From NCBI GenBank assembly GCA_027296805.1, contig JAPUIR010000240.1, positions 1-6,465 on the forward strand: a DNA stretch of 6,465 nucleotides. The letters are read 5' to 3'. Positions 1 to 6,153 of this stretch are shown one piece after another (position 1 is the first letter of the stretch; each line of letters opens with the position of its first letter). The DNA comes from Chloroflexota bacterium. GTDB taxonomy: Bacteria > Chloroflexota > Dehalococcoidia > Bin125. The notes beneath the pieces were generated by a model that saw only the letters and a program-made list of their open reading frames with translations, was not told where the DNA came from and ran no database searches. The position numbers and the translations under genes are program-made.

Positions 1-1533
1 TACGCGCGGCACCCGTTCACGGGAGAGCGGATCCCGATCTGGACGGCCGACTATGTGCTGCTGTCGTACGGGACCGGTGCGGTGATGGGAGTGCCCGCGC
101 ACGACGTGCGCGACTTCGCCTTCGCCGCGAAATACGACCTGCACGGGTTGGTGGTGATCGCTGGCCCGGAGGAAGACGCGGCGATCCTGCAGGGGACGCT
201 GAGCTCGGAGATGGCGGAGGCGTACGTGGGTCAGGGGACGATGGTGAACTCGCCGGGGTTCGAGGGGAGCCCGTCGGCGGAGGGGCAGGCGGCGGTGGCG
301 GAGGCGCTGGGGTCGAAGGAGATGGGCGGCGCGTCGGTGTCGTACCGGTTGCGGGACTGGCTGATCAGCCGCCAGCGCTACTGGGGCAGCCCGATCCCGA
401 TCATCTATTGCGAGCAGTGCGGGACAGTGCCGGTGCCGGAGGACGCGCTGCCGGTGCTGCTCCCGCCCGACGCTGAGTTCCTGCCCAGCGGGGAGTCGCC
501 ACTGAAGCGACACGCGTCGTTCCGACAGACGACGTGTCCGCAATGCGAGGGGCCGGCGGAACGCGAGACGGACACGCTGGACACGTTCATGTGCTCCTCC
601 TGGTACATGTTCCGCTTCGTCGATCCAAACAACGCGGATGCGGCGTTCAGCCCGGAATTGGCACGGACGTGGCTGCCGGTCGATCAGTATGTGGGGGGCG
701 CCGAGCACGCAGTGATGCATCTGCTCTACGCACGCTTCTTCACAAAGGCCGCACGCGACATGGGGATCTTGACGATCGATGAGCCGTTCACACAGCTGTT
801 TAATCAGGGAATTATCGTCAAGGACGGACACAAGATGTCCAAGAGCCGGGGCAACGTCGTCAGCCCAGACGACTGGGTGGCCAGGCTGGGCGCGGATGCG
901 GTCCGGCTCTACCTGATGTTCCTGGGCCCCTGGGATCGCGGCGGGGATTGGGACGATTCGGGGATTCAGGGGCACTCGCGCTGGCTGAACCGGGTCTGGA
1001 ATCTGACGCTCGAGGCCAGGCCGGAGACCAGCGACGCGGCCAGCGCCGAACGGCTGCGACGGTTGACACACAAAATGATCCGCAAGGTGAGCAACGACGT
1101 GGAGGCGTTCCGCTTCAACACGATGCTGGCGGCGATGATGGAGTTCACCAACGCACTGGCGAAAGAGCGCCAGGCGGGCGCTCTCGATGGGGAGGCGTGG
1201 TCGGAGGCGATGGAAGCGCTGGTGCTGTGCCTGGCGCCCTCGGCGCCGCATATGACGGAAGAGATCTGGGAGCGGCTGGGGCGAACCTACTCCGTACACA
1301 CGCAGGCCTGGCCAACGTGGGATCCGGCGCTGACCGAAGACGAGACGGTGACGCTGATCGTGCAGGTCAACGGCAAGGTACGAGAGCGGATCGAAGTGGA
1401 GCCGGGGTTGGACGAGGAGTCGGCACGGGAGCGAGCCGAGGCGTCGGAGAAGATCGCGGGGTACCTGGCGGGCAAGCAGGTGCGCCGGGCGATCTACGTG
1501 CCAGACAAGCTGCTCAACCTGGTGGTGAGCTAG
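1..1533 (+). CDS. leuS: Leucyl-tRNA synthetase, C-terminal 510 residues (5' end outside window)
   Basis: Class I leucyl-tRNA synthetase, which charges tRNA-Leu with leucine in the cytoplasm. The frame is open from base 1, so the GTG at 55 is not a start. About 300-350 N-terminal residues, including the HIGH motif and most of the editing domain, lie upstream. Visible in order: the end of the CP1 editing domain with TGAVMGVPAHD (73-105) followed by an Arg-Asp pair (109-114); the return to the catalytic core, SRQRYWGSPIPI; a four-cysteine zinc knuckle, CxxC at 409-420 and CPQC at 535-546; the family signature DTLDTFMCSSWY (571-606); the KMSKS loop (832-846); the helical anticodon-binding domain; and the C-terminal tRNA-binding domain with VQVNGKVRERIEV, ending LLNLVVS. 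All visible motifs are intact, so the enzyme looks functional. It converges on the minus-strand gene ending at 1564. Identification is very secure. Confidence 0.98.
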   Translation, partial: YARHPFTGERIPIWTADYVLLSYGTGAVMGVPAHDVRDFAFAAKYDLHGLVVIAGPEEDAAILQGTLSSEMAEAYVGQGTMVNSPGFEGSPSAEGQAAVAEALGSKEMGGASVSYRLRDWLISRQRYWGSPIPIIYCEQCGTVPVPEDALPVLLPPDAEFLPSGESPLKRHASFRQTTCPQCEGPAERETDTLDTFMCSSWYMFRFVDPNNADAAFSPELARTWLPVDQYVGGAEHAVMHLLYARFFTKAARDMGILTIDEPFTQLFNQGIIVKDGHKMSKSRGNVVSPDDWVARLGADAVRLYLMFLGPWDRGGDWDDSGIQGHSRWLNRVWNLTLEARPETSDAASAERLRRLTHKMIRKVSNDVEAFRFNTMLAAMMEFTNALAKERQAGALDGEAWSEAMEALVLCLAPSAPHMTEEIWERLGRTYSVHTQAWPTWDPALTEDETVTLIVQVNGKVRERIEVEPGLDEESARERAEASEKIAGYLAGKQVRRAIYVPDKLLNLVVS

Positions 1534-1546
1534 CGACTTCAGTGGA

Positions 1547-1565
1547 AGCGTCCCCGCGGACGGCT
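1547..1565. terminator. Possible weak bidirectional hairpin between convergent genes
   Basis: The 30-base gap between the leuS stop (1531-1533) and the opposing stop (1564-1566) holds an inverted repeat. CGTCC (1549-1553) faces GGACG (1558-1562) across a CCGC loop. Two further pairs (AG with CT) form if G1563 is bulged. The stem overlaps the stop codon of the minus-strand gene. Neither side has a T-tract, so a classical intrinsic terminator is doubtful. The position between convergent genes is the main argument for it. Confidence 0.3.
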
Positions 1566-2142
1566 ATGTGGCGGCGTCCTCGCGGATGGCCTGATCGCGC
1601 ATGTCGACGTCGATCTGTTCTTCGCCGCGGCTGACCTTGGACTCGAGCTGATCGAGGCCGGCGCGGACGCTGGTCTGGATCGCGCCGAGTTGGGCATCGA
1701 GGCGGCCGAGCATGTCGAGGGAGTAGCGGTCGGCCTCGAGGGCCTGTTCAACGGCCTGGCTGGTCGCTTCGCCGCGCATACGGGCGGATTCGGAGCGGGC
1801 GGTGTCTTGGAGCTCCGCGACCTGCTGGCGGGCCTCTTCCATCATCTCGGAGGCGAGGCGTTGGGCATGGAGGACGAGGTCGTGGGAAGAGACGAGGTCT
1901 TCGGCCTCTTGACGCGCTTTGGCAAGGGTGATCTGGGCGTCCTCTTCGGCTTTGGCGAGGACCTCGTTGCGGTCTCGCAGGATCCCGCGGGCGTCTTCGA
2001 CTTCGGCTGGAACCGCGGAACGCATACGGTCGATCAGCTCCAACATCAGCGCGCGATCGACAATCCAGCCGCCTCCAAAACGCGGCTGGCGTCCTTGCAA
2101 GACGGCGTCTTCCAACTGGTCAACTTGCTCTAGGAGATCCAG
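1564..2142 (-). CDS. Coiled-coil protein of unknown function encoded next to coaD, probable CTG start
   Basis: I cannot assign a function. With the proposed start the protein has 192 residues. An N-terminal segment begins DLLEQVDQLEDAV and leads to a conserved-looking block, VDRALMLELIDRMRSAVP. A long charged helix follows (about residues 50-130), rich in Ala, Glu, Arg and Gln, with the heptad-like character of ATP synthase b-subunit or DivIVA-type coiled coils. The C-terminal helical part ends REDAAT. There is no signal peptide or membrane segment. The start is the CTG at 2140-2142. It is preceded, with a 6-base spacer, by a strong Shine-Dalgarno-like sequence, and no in-frame ATG or GTG lies between it and the coaD stop. 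It also restores the DLLEQVDQLE opening that I recall from Chloroflexota relatives. TTG at 2113-2115 is the alternative, giving 183 residues with a poor ribosome site. It is the last gene of the block, 45 bases after coaD. Annotators may call such proteins ATPase-like, but no nucleotide-binding motif is visible. Confidence 0.85.
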   Translation of the reverse strand: MDLLEQVDQLEDAVLQGRQPRFGGGWIVDRALMLELIDRMRSAVPAEVEDARGILRDRNEVLAKAEEDAQITLAKARQEAEDLVSSHDLVLHAQRLASEMMEEARQQVAELQDTARSESARMRGEATSQAVEQALEADRYSLDMLGRLDAQLGAIQTSVRAGLDQLESKVSRGEEQIDVDMRDQAIREDAAT

Positions 2143-2145
2143 GGT

Positions 2146-2155
2146 CTCCCTCCCT
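2146..2155 (-). promoter_or_regulatory. Ribosome binding site that supports the CTG start of the coiled-coil gene
   Basis: On the minus strand this reads AGGGAGGGAG and contains GGAGG. Six bases (GAGACC) separate that core from the CTG at 2142-2140. The TTG at 2115 has only a weak AGAG-like match too far upstream. The site is therefore the main sequence evidence for non-ATG initiation at CTG. Confidence 0.6.
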
Positions 2156-2187
2156 CGTCCAAGCCGCCGTGTACCCGCTTTCGCAGT

Positions 2188-2697
2188 CTACTCCGAGGAG
2201 CGGACTCCGAGTGTGGTCTGGGGCGGGCCGAACTTCCCCTCCAGCGCCTGGAAGACGTTGGGCGGGACCAGATCTTCCACCGACTGGTGCAAGGCGGCCA
2301 ACTCCCGGATGCGGCTGGCGGAGATGTAGAGGTGACGAGCGCGGGTCATGAAATACACGGCATCGATATCGGGAGCCATCTTGTTGTTCATGAGGGCCAT
2401 GTCGAACTCGGCGGCGAAGTCGGTGAGAGCGCGCATGCCGCGGACGACCACGGGGGCTTCGATCTCCTGCGCGTAGCGGACCATGAGCCCTTCGAAGGAG
2501 GTAACGGTGACGTTCTCGAAGTGCTGGGTCGCCTCTGTCATGAGGACGACGCGCTCTTCGATGGTAAAGAGTTCGTCCTTGCGCCCGAAGACCCCAACGA
2601 TAACCTCGTCGAAGAGGCGGGAGGCCCGTTCGACGATGTCGAGGTGGCCGAGGGTGGGGGGGTCGAATCCACCGGGGTAGAGAGCTTTGCGTCCCAT
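2188..2697 (-). CDS. coaD: Phosphopantetheine adenylyltransferase
   Basis: Catalyses the penultimate step of coenzyme A synthesis: 4'-phosphopantetheine plus ATP gives dephospho-CoA and pyrophosphate, in the cytoplasm. The 169-residue protein is close to the usual 155-170. The nucleotidyltransferase motif is complete: YPGGFDPPTLGH at residues 7-18, with the T-x-G-H signature at 15-18. The substrate-binding stretch VVRGMRALTDFAAEFDMALMN follows at about 84-104, and the ISxS-R motif (ISASRIRE) at about 125-132. The C-terminus runs about ten residues past the usual end. I chose ATG at 2695-2697 over GTG at 2701-2703. GGAGGTG lies five bases before the ATG and overlaps the GTG, so that GTG is part of the ribosome site. 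rsmD lies 37 bases upstream; an rsmD-coaD pairing is common in bacteria. Identification is secure. Confidence 0.97.
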   Translation of the reverse strand: MGRKALYPGGFDPPTLGHLDIVERASRLFDEVIVGVFGRKDELFTIEERVVLMTEATQHFENVTVTSFEGLMVRYAQEIEAPVVVRGMRALTDFAAEFDMALMNNKMAPDIDAVYFMTRARHLYISASRIRELAALHQSVEDLVPPNVFQALEGKFGPPQTTLGVRSSE

Positions 2698-2700
2698 CCG

Positions 2701-2707
2701 CACCTCC
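2701..2707 (-). promoter_or_regulatory. Ribosome binding site of coaD, which decides the start
   Basis: The minus strand reads GGAGGTG here, followed by CG and G before the ATG at 2697. A near-perfect anti-16S match at a normal distance favours the ATG over the upstream GTG, which would add only two residues (M-R). Confidence 0.75.
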
Positions 2708-2715
2708 GTGCGCCG

Positions 2716-2751
2716 TCAGTATCGATAGGTGGTTTCAGTATCGATATGTGG
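2716..2751. repeat. Two tandem 17-base direct repeats at the 3' end of rsmD
   Basis: Copy one, TCAGTATCGATAGGTGG (2716-2732), and copy two, TCAGTATCGATATGTGG (2735-2751), differ at one base and are offset by 19 bases. Read on the minus strand, copy two encodes the last rsmD codons, T-Y-R-Y-stop. Copy one repeats T-Y-R-Y-stop in a shifted frame just after the real stop. Each copy contains the palindrome TATCGATA. A small tandem duplication is the simplest origin. Confidence 0.85.
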
Positions 2752-3298
2752 CAAGAGCGCCGTCACCATACCGACGCTCCTCGGAACGGGCTAGGGGGCC
2801 GAGGCGGTCGGGGCTTGGGTGTTCCAAGCCATGGCGTTTGACGGGATAGCGCCAGAGGAGGAGGCCGTCGTTGGCGACGGCGCCCGCCTCCAGCAAGGCG
2901 ATGAGGGGAGCGGTGGCGTCCAGATCGTAAGGCGGGTCGGCGAAGACGAGGGCGTAGGGCATGTCGAGCGCTGGGAGGACGGCTTCGACGGGGCGCGTGA
3001 AGACGCGGGCGGAGGCTTCCAGACCGAGAGCGCTGAGGTTCTTGCGGATGACGTCGCAGGCGGCGGGGTTGCGTTCGACGAAGTCGACCCAGGTGGCCCC
3101 GTTGCTGAGGGCTTCGATGCCGAGGAAGCCAGCGCCCGCGTAGCAATCGAGGACGGGGCCGGGGAGCAGGTCAAGGATTTGGGGGCGGTTGAAGATGGAG
3201 TCGCGCATGCGCGCGGTGGCGGGACGGGTGCCGCGTACGGCGCCGGTCAGACGTCGTCCTGCAAGGTCGCCGGTGGCGACGCGAACGGTGGGGCTCAT
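2735..3298 (-). CDS. rsmD: 16S rRNA (guanine966-N2)-methyltransferase RsmD
   Basis: Transfers a methyl group from S-adenosylmethionine to N2 of G966 (E. coli numbering) of 16S rRNA during 30S assembly. The 187-residue size is usual for the family. The N-terminus VRVATGDLAGRRL matches the family's opening strand. RPATARMRDSIFN (residues 25-37) corresponds to the usual RPTTDRVREALFN. The AdoMet-binding motif DCYAGAGFLGIEAL spans 51-64, with Cys-Tyr where many members have Leu-Phe or Cys-Phe. The catalytic DPPY is at 121-124, inside VFADPPYD. The C-terminus RRYGDGALATYRY is typical. ATG at 3296-3298 fits the family start and follows the upstream stop by 11 bases. The frame stays open further upstream, but that would overlap the previous gene and adds unrelated sequence. 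The ribosome site is weak (AGGT, nine bases away), so translation may depend on the gene before it. The last codons lie inside a tandem repeat. Confidence 0.95.
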   Translation of the reverse strand: MSPTVRVATGDLAGRRLTGAVRGTRPATARMRDSIFNRPQILDLLPGPVLDCYAGAGFLGIEALSNGATWVDFVERNPAACDVIRKNLSALGLEASARVFTRPVEAVLPALDMPYALVFADPPYDLDATAPLIALLEAGAVANDGLLLWRYPVKRHGLEHPSPDRLGPLARSEERRYGDGALATYRY

Positions 3299-3309
3299 GG
3301 GGGCACGAC

Positions 3310-5043
3310 CTAGCCCTCGACGCGAACGCTGATCGCGCGGCCGACGCGCACGTCGCCGTCCGAGACGATCAGTCGAAGTTCGTACTGGCCCGGGCGCGTG
3401 GGGGTGGTCCAGACAACCCAGCCGGCGGAACCGGAGCCGCCCAGTTCCCCCTCGTCGGCTTCCCAGACGGGAACGAGGAGTTCGTCGTTGGGGAGTGTGA
3501 GGCGCACGCCACCCGACTCCATGAAGTTGCTGATGGTCTCCCAAAGGTCTGCGCCGCCCGGGTCGGCGGAGACGTTGTCGAGAGCGATGCCGCCGAGGTT
3601 GAACTCTCCGATCAGGTCGAGCTTGAAGGCCATGCTGAAGCGGTTTTCGATCCAGACGGTGACGAGCTGGCCGTTGCGGTCCGGGTAGGTGAAGGACACG
3701 GAATTCGCGAAGGGGTCCCAGAAGAGGCCACTGGCACCGCCGTCCTGGAAGAGGCTGTTGCCGACCAGGGTGACCCGGGAGCCGGCCAGGATGGGTCCCG
3801 GCTCCTGAACGCTGACCGTCGCGGCGAGGGCGAGCGCCTCGCGCTGGGTGAGGACCTGGGTCGTGGCGGCGGCCCGGAGCACGCTCAGAGGCGAGACCGT
3901 GAGCAGGACCTTTTCGCGCGGGACGCGGTTGAGGACGGCCGGGAGCGAGTTGGCGAGGGTCTGGCGGAAGATCGACTGATCGCGGGGCGGCGACAGTTTG
4001 ATCAGATCGACGGCGGCACCCAGTGCGGCGAGGTCGTAGGCGCCTTCATTGAAGCCGCTGGCGTCGCGGCGAGGGAGGGGGACATGCACGCTGATGCCGC
4101 GGGTGTCGCGATGGAGTTGATCGGCCAGTTCGTTGATGAAGGAGGTGAACTCTTCGCGCAGAGAAGGAACGATGAACTGGTAGTTGATGTCCACGCCGTC
4201 GTAGCGGCCGGTCTGGACCATGAGCAAGATGTTGTTGATGTGCTGACGGCGGAGTTGCTCGGAAGCGATCACCGTATTGAGGGTGTCGGCCTGGGTGGCG
4301 TCGGCATGGACGACGGGGTAAATGGCTTGTGTGACGTCGCTGGGAAGGGCCTCGACGCGGCCGAGGAGGGAGCCGTCGGCGGCGGGCACGAATCCCTCGG
4401 GGTTGATGATGGTGAGCGTGTTGACGGCGTCGGCGGCGAGGTCGGCGCCCTGGGGGAGAGTGCCGGTGACGGTGTCGCGGAACTGGAGGCGGCGCATGAT
4501 GGCGAGGTTGGCGGGCGCGAACTCCAACTCGACGGCAGCGGCGACGCCATCCGAGGTGAGCTGGGCGGGATCGAGGCGCTCCCAGAGGCCGTCCAAGAAG
4601 GTGTAAGCGCCCAGGTTGCGCTGGTCCTGGGAAGGCGTGTTGAGGCGCAGGGTGAAGACGAAGGGGCCCTCGATGTCATCGGGGACGACGACGTCATAGA
4701 TGGGGCTGACGGGCTGGAGGTTGTCGGGGACGTCGGGCAGGCGTTCGCGCAGCTCCGTGCGGATGCCCAGACCGGCGATCTGGTCGCCGATCACCTGGCC
4801 GACAGCGAGGTCGTCGGGGTCGGGTTCGTCGTCGAGCAGGGCGATGGGCGGAACGAAGAGCACCACGAGAGCGATGGCGAGCCCGACGACCGCCAGGCCG
4901 ATCAGGATCAGGCCGCGATCGGGGCCGTGGCGGCCTGCCGGACGCGCAGGATCGCGGCTCTCGGGATCGCCCGGCGCGGGCGGCGCCCCACGCTGCGCGC
5001 CGATGCGGCGGGGCCCTCGTCGTTGGAAGGGGCCTTCACTCAT
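3310..5043 (-). CDS. Membrane-anchored GH18-like protein with replaced catalytic residues and Ig-like C-terminus
   Basis: A 577-residue protein. Residues 1-43 form an Arg- and Pro-rich, probably disordered cytoplasmic tail. Residues 44-70 are one hydrophobic anchor (GLILIGLAVVGLAIALVVLF), so the rest should face outside. Residues of about 110-200 look like a beta-rich domain. About 205-510 resemble a glycoside hydrolase family 18 barrel of the YaaH/spore-germination type: GRYDGVDINYQ is followed by LREEFTSFINELADQL, then ISVHVPLP, GAYDLAALGAAVD and a late FNLGGIALDNVS. About 512-577 look like an Ig-like beta domain (RPGQYELRLIVSDGDVR). The GH18 signature DxxDxDxE reads D282, D285, N287, Q289, so the catalytic acid Glu is Gln and its partner Asp is Asn. 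Glycan cleavage is therefore unlikely. Binding or scaffolding is my inference. Its ATG overlaps the protease stop as ATGA, implying coupled translation. The fold assignment is fairly confident; the role is unknown. Confidence 0.85.
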   Translation of the reverse strand: MSEGPFQRRGPRRIGAQRGAPPAPGDPESRDPARPAGRHGPDRGLILIGLAVVGLAIALVVLFVPPIALLDDEPDPDDLAVGQVIGDQIAGLGIRTELRERLPDVPDNLQPVSPIYDVVVPDDIEGPFVFTLRLNTPSQDQRNLGAYTFLDGLWERLDPAQLTSDGVAAAVELEFAPANLAIMRRLQFRDTVTGTLPQGADLAADAVNTLTIINPEGFVPAADGSLLGRVEALPSDVTQAIYPVVHADATQADTLNTVIASEQLRRQHINNILLMVQTGRYDGVDINYQFIVPSLREEFTSFINELADQLHRDTRGISVHVPLPRRDASGFNEGAYDLAALGAAVDLIKLSPPRDQSIFRQTLANSLPAVLNRVPREKVLLTVSPLSVLRAAATTQVLTQREALALAATVSVQEPGPILAGSRVTLVGNSLFQDGGASGLFWDPFANSVSFTYPDRNGQLVTVWIENRFSMAFKLDLIGEFNLGGIALDNVSADPGGADLWETISNFMESGGVRLTLPNDELLVPVWEADEGELGGSGSAGWVVWTTPTRPGQYELRLIVSDGDVRVGRAISVRVEG

Positions 5044-6149
5044 CGCTGATAGAGAGTCGGTGTGATCGTGACCGTCCGTTCAGTGTTGTCGCCGCGCTGC
5101 AGGTAGACGAGTTCCACGGGCTCGCCGGGTACGACTCGACGCAGCACGGCGAAGTATGGCAGTTCCGGGGTGATGCCCAAGCCGCCAAGCTTGAGGAGGA
5201 TGTCGCCGGGCCGGATACCGGCGTCGGCCAGCGCGCCGTTCTGGGTGATCTCGACAAGTAAGGTGCCCGTGTCGACGGGGAGGCCGAATTCGTCCTGGAC
5301 GAAATCGTTGATCGTGCGCAGATCGACGACTCCGAGGTAGGGGCGGGGGAAGGAGCCGTCGGCGATGATGCCCCGGACGACTTCCAGCACTTCGTCGATC
5401 TGGATGGCGAAGCCGATTCCATCCACCCCCGAACCGTCAGGGAGTCCGCGAAGTCGGGAGGTGGTGAGGCCGATGACTTCGCCGTCACGGTTGACGAGGG
5501 CGCCACCGCTGCTGCCGACGTTGAGCGCGGCGTCGCTTTGGATCATGTGCTCCAGGATCTGGTCGCCGTTGGGGATCGTCGTGTTGGCAGAGCTCACGAC
5601 GCCGGCGGTGACCGTGGTCTCGTCCTCGCGAATGGGCATGCCAATGGCCAGGACGAGGTCGCCGAGGCGGACGGAGGAGGAGGTGCCGAAGGGCACGGGA
5701 GTGAGGCCGGTCGCGTCGATTTGGAGCACAGCAATGTCGTTGAAGGGGATGTCGCTACTGATCAGGCGCGCTTCATGCACGCTGCCGTCCTGGAGGATGA
5801 CCTCGATCAGATCTGCTCCGCGGATGACGTGCTGGTTGGTGATGATATGTCCGTCGGCGTCCATGATCAGGCCAGTACCGAGGCCTTGTTGAGCGGCGCC
5901 GTCGTCGTCTTCGACGACCACGAGGACCTGGACGATGCCGGGGATGACGCGCTCAGCGGCAATACGAAGTTCGTCGTCCTGCGCGTCGAAGGCTTCCGCG
6001 ACGGCGGCTTCGACGGTGGTGCGGACTTCGTCGAGGCTGACGCCGTCGTCATCGAGAGCGAGGGTGATGAGAAGGGCGACGACCGCCCCCGCCACGACGG
6101 CGGCCAATGTCGCGGCCCAGACGGCCGTTGGTGGGGTAGGAAACCGCAT
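5040..6149 (-). CDS. Membrane-anchored HtrA/DegP-family serine protease with one PDZ domain
   Basis: Trypsin-like protease of the HtrA (S1C) family, which typically degrades or senses misfolded envelope proteins. The 369-residue protein has an N-terminal hydrophobic anchor (residues 9-33) with no clear lipobox or cleavage site. An acidic, helical linker follows (33-65), then the protease domain (about 66-262). The triad is present: His107 in ITNQHVI, Asp138 in FNDIAVL and Ser214 in NVGSSGGALVN. The last differs from the common NPGNSGGPLVN but keeps the nucleophile and the oxyanion glycines. GIGFAIQID closes the domain as usual. The single PDZ domain (about 268-365) begins PYLGV and contains DAGIRPGDILLKLGG. 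ATG at 6147-6149 is preceded by AGAGG four bases away. It is the first gene of the minus-strand block and overlaps the next start by four bases. I give no symbol because HtrA, DegQ and DegS cannot be told apart here. Confidence 0.93.
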   Translation of the reverse strand: MRFPTPPTAVWAATLAAVVAGAVVALLITLALDDDGVSLDEVRTTVEAAVAEAFDAQDDELRIAAERVIPGIVQVLVVVEDDDGAAQQGLGTGLIMDADGHIITNQHVIRGADLIEVILQDGSVHEARLISSDIPFNDIAVLQIDATGLTPVPFGTSSSVRLGDLVLAIGMPIREDETTVTAGVVSSANTTIPNGDQILEHMIQSDAALNVGSSGGALVNRDGEVIGLTTSRLRGLPDGSGVDGIGFAIQIDEVLEVVRGIIADGSFPRPYLGVVDLRTINDFVQDEFGLPVDTGTLLVEITQNGALADAGIRPGDILLKLGGLGITPELPYFAVLRRVVPGEPVELVYLQRGDNTERTVTITPTLYQR

Positions 6150-6153
6150 CTCG

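Noticed and set aside
55..57. GTG at 55 as a start of leuS
   Set aside because: The upstream codons read PIWTADYVLLSYG, a normal LeuRS editing-domain sequence, so the gene simply enters from outside the window.
948..1634. Plus-strand frame of 228 codons overlapping the end of leuS
   Set aside because: It is a shifted frame of leuS rich in Gly, Arg and Ala, while leuS itself continues with perfect family motifs to its normal C-terminus. There is no sign of a frameshift.
1690..2133. Plus-strand frame of 147 codons opposite the coiled-coil gene
   Set aside because: It mirrors the heptad codons of the minus-strand gene as a Gly, Leu and Phe-rich sequence and has no convincing ribosome site.
2287..2841. 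Plus-strand frame of 184 codons opposite coaD and the end of rsmD
   Set aside because: It spans two well-identified genes on the other strand and encodes a His, Glu and Gly-rich sequence without recognisable features.
3299..3544. N-terminal extension of rsmD by 82 codons
   Set aside because: The frame is open, but the added sequence is Arg-rich, overlaps the C-terminal domain of the preceding gene and is not part of the RsmD family; ATG at 3298 fits the family start.
4084..5049. Long plus-strand open frame (321 codons) opposite the GH18-like gene
   Set aside because: It lies wholly antisense to a gene with recognisable domains, its protein is a low-complexity run of Gly, Asp, Glu and Val, and it has no family motif. 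It is an effect of GC-rich codon bias.
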